This document shows, in pieces, positions 19,799 to 26,714 of a stretch of 64,000 bases of DNA. The stretch's first letter is position 1; the number at the start of each line of letters is the position of its first letter. The position numbers and the translations under genes were made by a program. The stretch lies in assembly GCF_037949795.1 (NCBI RefSeq), contig NZ_CP149932.1:1229001-1293000 (forward strand). Reading direction: 5' to 3'. The notes below the pieces were generated by a model. The model saw only the letters and a list, made by a program, of their open reading frames with translations, did no database searches and was not told where the DNA came from. The DNA comes from Thioclava sp. GXIMD2076. Lineage in GTDB: Bacteria > Pseudomonadota > Alphaproteobacteria > Rhodobacterales > Rhodobacteraceae.

Positions 19799-20446
19799 TT
19801 AACTGCCGCTGTCGGCTGTTCCCACAGAGGTGGTCTGGCCGCCGGTCAATGTGGTCACGGATCTTGCACTCGTGACATAGTCCCTGAAGACGATTTCTGC
19901 GTATTTTCCGTTCAGCACCATAGGGTTGCTCGCGACAAAGCCGGAGACTTCGGTCACGGTGCGGCGGTTTTGCATATTGGGGCCGCTGGTCTGGACCACA
20001 GGCTGTGTCTCGCCATAGCTGACCATTGCCTCGAGCCGCGAACGCGAGATGCCCTGCGCGGTCAGGAAGTCCACCGCCGCGCGTGCCCGACGCAGGCCGA
20101 GAGCCTTGTTATAGGCATTCGAGCCGACCAGATCCGTATGGCCATAGACGCGGAAGCGGACTTCCGGGAACTGGCGGATGAAGCCCGCTTGACGAGCCAG
20201 GATCGCGCGGGCCTCAGGTGTCAGCACTGCCGAGTTGAAGGCGAAGTTGATCGTGGTCGGCACGCTGGCGCTGAATTTCCGGTTCAGGTTGATCGCGAAA
20301 TCCTGCGGATTGGTCATCACCTGCAGATTATGGGCGGTTGCATTGCCATAGCCGTCGGTCTGTAGATCCGCACCGATTTCCTGTGTGCAGGCGGCCAGTG
20401 CCAGGGTCGCACCGCAAATCGCGAGTTTCATTGCAAAATGGTGCAT
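19799..20446 (-). CDS. OmpA-family lipoprotein of the Tad locus
   Basis: A 215-residue protein from the ATG at 20446 (an alternative at 20431 is in frame). Its signal ends LALAAC with lipobox Cys20. The C-terminal half is an OmpA-like peptidoglycan-binding domain (VYGHTDLVGSNAYNKALGLR, NRRTVTEV). It lies between rcpA and tadZ, the position where other Tad loci often have RcpB; it may anchor the secretin to the cell wall. It starts three bases after the rcpA stop. Confidence 0.85.
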   Translation of the reverse strand: MHHFAMKLAICGATLALAACTQEIGADLQTDGYGNATAHNLQVMTNPQDFAINLNRKFSASVPTTINFAFNSAVLTPEARAILARQAGFIRQFPEVRFRVYGHTDLVGSNAYNKALGLRRARAAVDFLTAQGISRSRLEAMVSYGETQPVVQTSGPNMQNRRTVTEVSGFVASNPMVLNGKYAEIVFRDYVTSARSVTTLTGGQTTSVGTADSGS

Positions 20447-20449
20447 CCG

Positions 20450-21811
20450 TTATTCCATCATATAGCCGTAAGAGCCTGAATAGTCCTGCTTGGCCACTTC
20501 GGCCGCGGCCCCCGACACGGGGCGGCCCGTGGTGCGACCGAAGAGGAACATATCCTTTTCCGACGGCAGTTTGACGCGGTCGGTCGGCAGTGCATAGGCC
20601 GTGCCTTTGGTGGGCGTGACCAGATGCGGCGTCACGATGATGACAAGCTCGGACTGTTTGCGCTCGTATTCGCTGGAGCGGAACAGCGCGCCCAGAACCG
20701 GCACGTCGCCCAGCCACGGCACCTGACTGTTCAGCCCGTTAAAGTCATCCTGCAGGATACCCGCGATCGAGAAGCTCTCGCCATCGCGCATCTCGACCGT
20801 CGTCGAAGTCTCGCGACGCTTGAACGCATTGACCGAGAAACCGCCCGATTCCATCGTGACACTTGTATCGATGGAGGAGACCGCGGCTTTCATTTCCAGA
20901 TTGATAACGCCATTGTCGATAACGCGCGGGATGAAACTCAGCTCGACGCCGAAGGGCTTGTATTCGATGGCAATGCTATCATCATCAACCACCGGAATAG
21001 GGTATTCGCCGCCGGCAAGGAAATGGGCCTCTTGTCCCGAAAGGGCAGTGAGGTTGGGCTCGGCCAAGGTGCGCACGACGCCCTTGCTTTCAAGCGCTTC
21101 AAGCAGAACGCTCATCTCGAAATTGCCGCGGCTCAGGCTCAGACCGAACTGGCCGCCTTCGCCGCTGCTGGTCGAGTTGCTGAGACCCGTCGTGGTGCTG
21201 CCGCTATTGCTGGTGAGCCCCAAGCCGATGGAGGCGTTGAGGTTCTTGGCAACAGACCGCTGCATCTCGGCAAAGCGGACCTGCAGCATGACCTGCTGGG
21301 TGCCGCCGACGGACATCAGGTTCGAGACGCGGTCCGGTGCGTAGCGATTGGCCAGATCGAGGGCGCGGTCGAGTTTGCCGGTCGAGGAGACGGTCCCCGA
21401 CAGCACGATGCCGTCATTGGCGGTGCGCACCTCGATATTCTCGCCGGGCAGGATCTGTTTTAGACGTTCCTTGAACTCGGCGATATCGGGGGTGACCTGC
21501 ACCTCGACATTCGAGATCAGTTTGCCATCCGCGCCAAGGATCGTCATCGTGGTGCGGCCGGGCAGCTTGCCGAGCACATAGATGGTCCGGTCGGACAGGG
21601 TGGTGATATCGGCAATGCCCGGATTGGCGATCGACAATTCGGTAAAGGGCTGGTCGCTTTCTACAACCACCGCACGGTTCATCGGAACGGCAAGCGGCGC
21701 CGAGGATGCCCCCGACATCACGCGCAGGGTTTCGGCTTGGGCGGCAGAATATGCACCAAAGCTACAGGACAGCGCCAGAAGGCCTGCCGAGAATAAAGTC
21801 TTTAGGTTCAT
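20450..21811 (-). CDS. rcpA: RcpA/CpaC, Flp pilus secretin
   Basis: A 453-residue outer-membrane secretin. A signal peptide ends AAQAE, then an N-terminal pilus-secretin domain (PFTELSIANPGIADITTLSD), a BON-like domain (KERLKQILPGENIEVRTAND) and the secretin core with VGGTQQVMLQVRFAEM and the C-terminal GILQDDFNGLNSQVPWLGDV. It forms the exit channel for the Flp pilus. The gene follows rcpC after a 174-base gap that holds a weak hairpin near 21946-21969. Confidence 0.95.
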   Translation of the reverse strand: MNLKTLFSAGLLALSCSFGAYSAAQAETLRVMSGASSAPLAVPMNRAVVVESDQPFTELSIANPGIADITTLSDRTIYVLGKLPGRTTMTILGADGKLISNVEVQVTPDIAEFKERLKQILPGENIEVRTANDGIVLSGTVSSTGKLDRALDLANRYAPDRVSNLMSVGGTQQVMLQVRFAEMQRSVAKNLNASIGLGLTSNSGSTTTGLSNSTSSGEGGQFGLSLSRGNFEMSVLLEALESKGVVRTLAEPNLTALSGQEAHFLAGGEYPIPVVDDDSIAIEYKPFGVELSFIPRVIDNGVINLEMKAAVSSIDTSVTMESGGFSVNAFKRRETSTTVEMRDGESFSIAGILQDDFNGLNSQVPWLGDVPVLGALFRSSEYERKQSELVIIVTPHLVTPTKGTAYALPTDRVKLPSEKDMFLFGRTTGRPVSGAAAEVAKQDYSGSYGYMME

Positions 21812-21985
21812 TGTGATCCTGCCTCTCCGACCACAGGGAATGTCTCACGGCTCTGGCGTCCGTTTGGCGATCATTAACTGCTTTTGAGGCGAGCATGACC
21901 CAAAGACAGGCATTTGGCAATAATTCGCTCGGGCTAAACGTGACGGCCTGTGCCGCAGGGGACACAGGCGGATGTTTCTCTATAC

Positions 21986-22864
21986 TCAGTTCGTGCAAGG
22001 AATAGGCGTTTCGATGACTTCGGTGCCTTTGCGCGTCTTGATGGTGCAGACCTTGGGGGCAGGCGCGGCAGCGATTTCGGGCGTGCCCAGCAGCTGATCG
22101 CGATCCAGCTCGATCGTGCCCAGATCGCTCGTATCGAGGACATTGCCGACGAGCGAGAGCATGATCTTGCCCGTGCTTTGCGCCAAGGTCAGTGCGGCGA
22201 CCTGTTCGGGGCTGATCTCGGCGGTCACGTTACGCGCGACAACCGTTTCCTCCGAGCGGTCCGCATCGGCATTCTGGTCGATGGCGATCAGTTTCACATT
22301 GCTCTCGATCAGCTTTGCCACATCGCGGCCATTGACCTGACCATACCAGTAGACATCCACATGATCGCCCGGGCGCAGGAAGCCCGAAACGCCGGAGCTG
22401 GCATTCACACCGATGGTGAAGGCCCGCATGCCGGGTTCGAGACGGGCGGTAATACCCGCATCCACGCCCGGTTCGGTGACCTTGGTGGCGATCAGCGGTT
22501 CGTTTGCCTCATAGGAGCGCAGCGCCGCGCGCGGGCGTGTCTCGCCCTCGATGAACGCGGCCTTCTTGGCGGCATCCTGCGCGCTCCCGTCGCCCTGCGG
22601 GGCGGAAATGGCGGTAAAGGCGCCTTCGGGGAGTTTGCCCCTCTGCACCTTGATGACCTCGAGATCGCCTTGGGTAAACCGCTCGCCATATTTGAGCGGA
22701 TGCTTGACGACGACCATATCGGCCATCTGGGTCATGGATTGCCGCTCTTTCAGCAGGTAGTCACGCTGGGCCTGAAATTCGGCAATCTTGCCTTGGGTCA
22801 TATACACAGCCATGCCGGCCAGTGCGACGCCCAGAATGAAGACGAGTCCAAAGATGAGGCGCAT
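21986..22864 (-). CDS. rcpC: RcpC/CpaB, Flp pilus assembly protein
   Basis: A 292-residue protein with one N-terminal membrane helix and a SAF domain (VVKHPLKYGERFTQGDLEVI, then a RcpC-type segment FLRPGDHVDVYWYG). The C-terminal portion includes ALTLAQSTGKIMLSLV, also typical of CpaB. It probably assembles with the secretin in the periplasm. It lies between the pilin genes and rcpA, and carries the usual start MRLIFGLVFILG. Confidence 0.93.
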   Translation of the reverse strand: MRLIFGLVFILGVALAGMAVYMTQGKIAEFQAQRDYLLKERQSMTQMADMVVVKHPLKYGERFTQGDLEVIKVQRGKLPEGAFTAISAPQGDGSAQDAAKKAAFIEGETRPRAALRSYEANEPLIATKVTEPGVDAGITARLEPGMRAFTIGVNASSGVSGFLRPGDHVDVYWYGQVNGRDVAKLIESNVKLIAIDQNADADRSEETVVARNVTAEISPEQVAALTLAQSTGKIMLSLVGNVLDTSDLGTIELDRDQLLGTPEIAAAPAPKVCTIKTRKGTEVIETPIPCTN

Positions 22865-22899
22865 TGTGGTTCCCTTTCTGAGAGGACTTTGCGGCGTAA

Positions 22900-22916
22900 A
22901 ACCCTATTTTAGGGTT
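22900..22916 (-). terminator. Short hairpin overlapping the end of pilin gene 1
   Basis: AACCCTA/TAGGGTT, a 7-bp stem with a three-base loop, overlaps the TAA stop of the first pilin gene; the minus strand then reads TTTACG. It is AT-rich and short, so it may be a partial terminator or RNA-stabilising end between the pilin and rcpC. Confidence 0.35.
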
Positions 22917-23109
22917 AAAAATCGTCCTGAATCTCGACGGATTCGAGGTAGTCGGCGATTTTGGTCGAAGCGGTATAGGTGCTCGTGGCGATAAGCTTTG
23001 CAACAGCGAGAGCTACCGCGACCGATACCGCCGTTAGCACGACCCACTCGGTCGTTACTGCGCCGCTTTCGCAGCGGTTGAAGCGTCTCTGAAGGTGTAG
23101 CTTCCTCAT
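22915..23109 (-). CDS. Flp-type pilin 1
   Basis: A 64-residue prepilin from the ATG at 23109. The leader MRKLHLQRRFNRCESG is followed by AVTTEWVVLTAVSVAVALAV; cleavage is expected after Gly16, which places the conserved glutamate at +5 (Glu21). The hydrophobic helix and the short C-terminal tail with Tyr and Phe are typical of Flp pilins. It lies between the second pilin and rcpC, separated from the former by a strong hairpin. Confidence 0.9.
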   Translation of the reverse strand: MRKLHLQRRFNRCESGAVTTEWVVLTAVSVAVALAVAKLIATSTYTASTKIADYLESVEIQDDF

Positions 23110-23168
23110 TCTTTCCCCCAATGCCTATTGTTTCAAGACGCGAAGAGCGATCCATACGGATCACGCAG

Positions 23169-23194
23169 AAGAGCCGCCGATTGCGGCGGCTCTT
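23169..23194 (-). terminator. Strong hairpin between the two pilin genes
   Basis: A 10-bp stem (AAGAGCCGCC / GGCGGCTCTT) with a GATTGC loop lies 41 bases past the stop of pilin 2 on the minus strand. The downstream T content on the minus strand is poor (TTCTGC), so it may act as an attenuator or an RNA 3'-end stabiliser instead of a full terminator. Confidence 0.65.
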
Positions 23195-23235
23195 TCGCTA
23201 CTTTTATCTTGCCAGAACGCTCAAAAAGCTCTGGA

Positions 23236-23451
23236 TTAGCCGTTACCACCAGTGCCTTGACCGAAGTCGATCGATGTAGAATCGCCAACCGAAGTCGCCG
23301 TGTCATTGCCCGCAGTGTAGACCTTTTTGCCGATAAGCGTGATAACAGCAACGCCGAGGCCCACAATGGCAGCGGTCAGCACAACCCAGTCAACGGTCAC
23401 AGCGCCGTCTTCTTCGTTGCGGATTTTTTTGGTCATACGAAACAGTTTCAT
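23236..23451 (-). CDS. flp: Flp-type pilin 2, first gene of the locus
   Basis: A 71-residue prepilin. The ATG at 23451 is supported by a GGAGAG ribosome site just upstream; the much longer open frame running into it from 25107 is not coding. The leader MKLFRMTKKIRNEEDG precedes AVTVDWVVLTAAIVGLGVAV, with cleavage expected after Gly16 and aspartate at +5 in place of glutamate. The C-terminal tail is Gly/Ser/Thr-rich. As the promoter-proximal gene, followed by a hairpin, it is probably the major pilin. Confidence 0.9.
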   Translation of the reverse strand: MKLFRMTKKIRNEEDGAVTVDWVVLTAAIVGLGVAVITLIGKKVYTAGNDTATSVGDSTSIDFGQGTGGNG

Positions 23452-23862
23452 GGCAGCTCTCCAAGTTTGATTTGGTGTCTCTTTCCGCAGTGCTGGGTCA
23501 TTCACCCTAACCCCTCTACGCTGCGGCATGAGGTGAATTTGTCGTTGGTTCGTGGCGAGATTGGGGCGGGTTGCGGGCGTTTCATGGACCAAGGGCAGAA
23601 TCTTTATCTTTTGTTGAGAATTTCGTCTGTCGGGTCTCGTAGCGGGAGAATTGACTGGCCCAAGTCCTGCCTCGGCGGCGAATTTGCGGAAGGAAACAGG
23701 TCCGATTCTCCCGATTCTGGCGGGAAATCCGCGGGAAACGGGCAACGCTTTACGGGGAATCGTATCCGTTAAGCCTTGATGTGCCGAGAAATACTGGCCC
23801 CGTGGAACGGATTCGGGGTTAATAGGCGGGGAGGGGATGCCCCATACATGTAGGATGATCCA
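23452..23862. other. 411-base intergenic region, pilin / transglycosylase
   Basis: This divergent region must hold the promoter of the flp operon (minus) and that of the lytic transglycosylase (plus). No protein-like frame, tRNA or strong hairpin is seen. A weak 7-base inverted repeat (ATCCGTT / AACGGAT) at 23763-23812 is the only symmetry noticed and is not convincing. Confidence 0.6.
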
Positions 23863-24750
23863 ATGGATGTAAGACAGGCGGCGTTTCGGGGCATCGGTGC
23901 CGCTTTGATCGTAGGGGCCGCGCAACTGGCTTCTGCGCAATCGGTGATCACCACGCCCACGGTGCGCACGATGTCGATGCAGAGCCAGACGCCTACGGTC
24001 AATCGCTATTCGCCCAAGACGGTGCGCCCGCCCGCGCCGGGCACGAAGCGGCTGATCACCATCCAGATCAATCCCGAGGAGCAGAAGGCGGCGCTGGCGG
24101 CACGGTCTGCCACGCCCTTTACGCCTGTGATGCCCCAGACGGCTGCGGCGCCGCCTGCCAATTCGGCCTATAAGTGGTATTGGAACCTGATCTCGCCCAC
24201 ATTGGGCGACAGGGCGGGGCGGTTCGAGCAGGCGATTGCGGCGCTCAGCCAAGGGCCCAAAGGGCAGAGCGTGCGTGCCCCCCGTCTGGCCGATCTGAAG
24301 CGGATCGCGGATGTGCATGGCTCGCAGATCCTTGCCGCAACAATCGGCACGCAGGTCTCGCCCGCGCTGGTGCTGGCGATGATCTCGACGGAATCGGCGG
24401 GGCGCCATGATGCGATCTCGCATGCGGGGGCGGTGGGACTGATGCAGTTGATCCCCGCGACGGCGGAGCGGTTCGACGTGGCCGATAGCAAGGATCCATC
24501 GCAGAATATCAAGGGCGGGGTAGCCTATCTGGACTGGCTGATGACCGAATTCGACCGCGATCCGCTGATGGTGATTGCGGCCTATAACGCGGGCGAGAAC
24601 GCGGTAAAGCGCAATAACGGTGTGCCTCCCTTCAGCGAGACGCGGGATTATGTGCCCAAGGTGCTGGCGGCCTGGTCGGTGGCGCGCGGGTTGTGCCTGA
24701 CGCCGCCCGAGCTGGTCACCGATGGCTGTGTCTTCGCCGATCGCGGCTGA
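23863..24750 (+). CDS. Lytic transglycosylase, SLT domain
   Basis: A 295-residue exported protein: a signal peptide ends QLASAQ, followed by a low-complexity segment and a C-terminal SLT domain (about 145-290). The catalytic glutamate is Glu177 in MISTESAGRHDAISHAGAVG, and the family motifs GLMQLIPATA and AAYNAGENAV follow. It cleaves the MurNAc-GlcNAc bond of peptidoglycan. It is divergent from the Flp pilus locus, and local wall opening for pilus passage is a possible but unproven role. A terminator follows. Confidence 0.9.
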   Translation: MDVRQAAFRGIGAALIVGAAQLASAQSVITTPTVRTMSMQSQTPTVNRYSPKTVRPPAPGTKRLITIQINPEEQKAALAARSATPFTPVMPQTAAAPPANSAYKWYWNLISPTLGDRAGRFEQAIAALSQGPKGQSVRAPRLADLKRIADVHGSQILAATIGTQVSPALVLAMISTESAGRHDAISHAGAVGLMQLIPATAERFDVADSKDPSQNIKGGVAYLDWLMTEFDRDPLMVIAAYNAGENAVKRNNGVPPFSETRDYVPKVLAAWSVARGLCLTPPELVTDGCVFADRG

Positions 24751-24806
24751 GTTTCGCCTCGCGACAAAGAGACCCAAAGGTGAGAAGAGACCCCGGGACA
24801 AAGAGA

Positions 24807-24838
24807 AAAGGCACCCGCCTGCCAGCGGATGCCTTTTT
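24807..24838 (+). terminator. Terminator after lytic transglycosylase
   Basis: AAAAGGCACCCGC and GCGGATGCCTTTTT form a stem with one mismatch, and the right arm carries TTTTT. Confidence 0.8.
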
Positions 24839-24954
24839 ATCTTCTGACGGATCGGGCGGCAGGGCCGCCGGTGATCGTCTGGATGAGGGCCTGTATGATG
24901 AACCCATAGCCAATGGCGTCCCCCGGTGTGATTGGGTGATGCGGAGGGCGATAT

Positions 24955-25050
24955 GTGGTATGGGTCCTGCTTGCCTCGGTCGTTCTGCTCATTTTTATAT
25001 GGCGTTCTTGGCTTCACCCGCTGCCACAGGATCAAGCGCTGCGCCGATAA
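24955..25050 (+). CDS. Candidate 31-residue single-helix membrane peptide
   Basis: A short frame beginning at GTG 24955 and ending at TAA 25048-25050. It reads MVWVLLASVVLLIFIWRSW as a single membrane helix, then a hydrophilic tail with Pro, Gln and three Arg. A strong GGAGGG ribosome site at 24943-24948 lies six bases before the GTG, and a stop just upstream (24937-24939) makes this the only start. It sits alone between two terminators. Another frame across the region (ATG 24953) lacks protein character. Function unknown. Confidence 0.5.
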   Translation: MVWVLLASVVLLIFIWRSWLHPLPQDQALRR

Positions 25051-25156
25051 AGGCAAGTTGAAGGCCAATTGGGGCAAGAATAAGGCGCTGTTTCCAGATT
25101 TAGACAAATTCGGGGGAAATCATGCGAATTGTTCAGGATGAATCCGAGGGTCGATG

Positions 25157-25182
25157 AAAAAAGGGCGGAAAATCCGCCCTTT
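25157..25182 (-). terminator. Terminator of the scoAB operon
   Basis: On the minus strand a 10-bp stem (AAAGGGCGGA / TCCGCCCTTT, loop AAA) is followed by TTTTTT. It lies 23 bases beyond the scoB stop. Confidence 0.88.
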
Positions 25183-25204
25183 AGAAGATTGTCAGCTTGA
25201 GGGA

Positions 25205-25849
25205 TCAATCGACCAATGTGGCCTCGGTTGCGGCGCGCAGCTCGTCCTCGCTGATGCCTTCGGCCAGTTCCACGATCTTCAGCCCGCCTTCGACCACATC
25301 CAGAACGCCCAGATTCGTGATGATCCGGTCCACGACGCCGGTGCCGGTCAGCGGCAGGGTGCAGGCCTTGAGCACCTTCGATTCGCCGGCCTTGTTCTGG
25401 TGATCCATCACCACGACGACCTTTTTCACGCCCGCGACCAGATCCATCGCGCCGCCCATGCCCTTCACCAGCTTGCCGGGGATCATCCAGTTGGCCAGAT
25501 CGCCGTTTTCGGCCACTTCCATCGCGCCGAGGATCGCCGCCGCGATCTTGCCACCGCGGATCATGCCGAAACTGGTGGCACTGTCGAAATAGACGGTGTT
25601 GGGCAGTTCGGTGATGGTCTGCTTGCCGGCATTGATCAGATCGGGGTCTTCCTCGCCCTCATAGGGGAAGGGGCCCATGCCCAGCATGCCGTTTTCCGAT
25701 TGCAGCGTTACATTTACGCCTTCGGGGATGAAGTTCGGCACGAGCGTCGGGATGCCGATCCCGAGATTCACATAGGTGCCGTCTTCCAGCTCCTTTGCCG
25801 CGCGGGCGGCCATCTGGTTGCGGTCCCAGCCCTTTTGAACGTCAGACAT
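25205..25849 (-). CDS. scoB: 3-oxoacid CoA-transferase subunit B
   Basis: A 214-residue family I CoA-transferase beta subunit. The catalytic glutamate is Glu52 in the SENGMLG motif, and [10 protein letters not shown] and GGAMDLVAG are also family features. With subunit A it moves CoA from succinyl-CoA to acetoacetate, allowing use of ketone bodies or products of polyhydroxybutyrate breakdown. It starts three bases after the scoA stop. The related beta-ketoadipate enzyme (PcaJ) cannot be fully excluded, but no pca genes are nearby. Confidence 0.9.
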   Translation of the reverse strand: MSDVQKGWDRNQMAARAAKELEDGTYVNLGIGIPTLVPNFIPEGVNVTLQSENGMLGMGPFPYEGEEDPDLINAGKQTITELPNTVYFDSATSFGMIRGGKIAAAILGAMEVAENGDLANWMIPGKLVKGMGGAMDLVAGVKKVVVVMDHQNKAGESKVLKACTLPLTGTGVVDRIITNLGVLDVVEGGLKIVELAEGISEDELRAATEATLVD

Positions 25850-25852
25850 GGA

Positions 25853-26554
25853 TCAGGCCTCCTTCGGGCGGGTGGTGACTTTTTCGATACGCTTCTCATG
25901 CTGACCCTGGATCAGGCGGTGCACATAGATACCGGGCAGGTGGATGGCATCGGGGTCGAGACTGCCCACGGGGACGATCTCCTCGACTTCCATCACGCAG
26001 ACCTTGCCGCACATTGCTGCCGGCGGGTTGAAGTTGCGCGCGGTCTTGCGGAAGATCGCATTGCCGGTCGCGTCGGCCTTCCATGCCTTGACGATGGCCA
26101 GATCTGCAAAGATGCCCTCTTCGAGGATATAATCCTCGCCCTTGAACTGTTTCACTTCCTTGCCCTCGGCGACCTGCGTGCCCACGCCGGTTTTGGTATA
26201 GAAGCCCGGAATGCCCGCACCGCCTGCGCGCATCCGCTCGGCCAGCGTGCCCTGCGGGTTGAATTCCAGCTCCAGTTCGCCCGAGAGATATTGCCGCATG
26301 AATTCGGCATTCTCGCCGACATAGGAGGACATCATCTTCTTGATCTGGCGCGTTTCCAACAGCTTGCCGAGGCCGAACCCGTCCACGCCCGCATTGTTGG
26401 AGGCGACCGTCAGATCCTTCGTACCGCTGGCAACGATGGCATCGATCAGAAGTTCGGGAATGCCGCAAAGGCCAAATCCGCCCGCCGCAATCAGCATGCC
26501 GTCCGACAGAAGCCCGTCGAGAGCCTCTGCTGCGGAGCCGTAAATTTTCTGCAT
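25853..26554 (-). CDS. scoA: 3-oxoacid CoA-transferase subunit A
   Basis: A 233-residue alpha subunit. The CoA-binding glycine motif GGFGLCGIP is at residues 25-33, and [15 protein letters not shown] is also characteristic. It forms the heteromeric transferase with ScoB. It is the first gene of a two-gene operon, with a GGAGG ribosome site just upstream of the ATG. Confidence 0.92.
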   Translation of the reverse strand: MQKIYGSAAEALDGLLSDGMLIAAGGFGLCGIPELLIDAIVASGTKDLTVASNNAGVDGFGLGKLLETRQIKKMMSSYVGENAEFMRQYLSGELELEFNPQGTLAERMRAGGAGIPGFYTKTGVGTQVAEGKEVKQFKGEDYILEEGIFADLAIVKAWKADATGNAIFRKTARNFNPPAAMCGKVCVMEVEEIVPVGSLDPDAIHLPGIYVHRLIQGQHEKRIEKVTTRPKEA

Positions 26555-26676
26555 AAATACTCCTCCAATTGTTTATGCCAATAAGGCGCTATCGCTCTGG
26601 GCAAGTCAATGCTGCGCTGCGGCAGGTGGTGGGCCGGCACGGAAAACGGGCGGCCCGCTTCGGATCATCTGCCCAA

Positions 26677-26709
26677 GAAAAAAGGCAGGCTGCCTGCGCA
26701 CCTGCCTTT
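26677..26709 (-). terminator. Terminator after topA
   Basis: AAAGGCAGG/CCTGCCTTT with an 11-base loop; the minus strand continues TTTTTTC. It lies six bases past the topA stop. Confidence 0.85.
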
Positions 26710-26714
26710 CCGTC

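Noticed and set aside
23452..25107. Long minus-strand frame running into pilin 2
   Set aside because: It crosses the lytic transglycosylase gene on the opposite strand and is Arg/His-rich. Only the last 71 codons, with their own ribosome site, are pilin-like.
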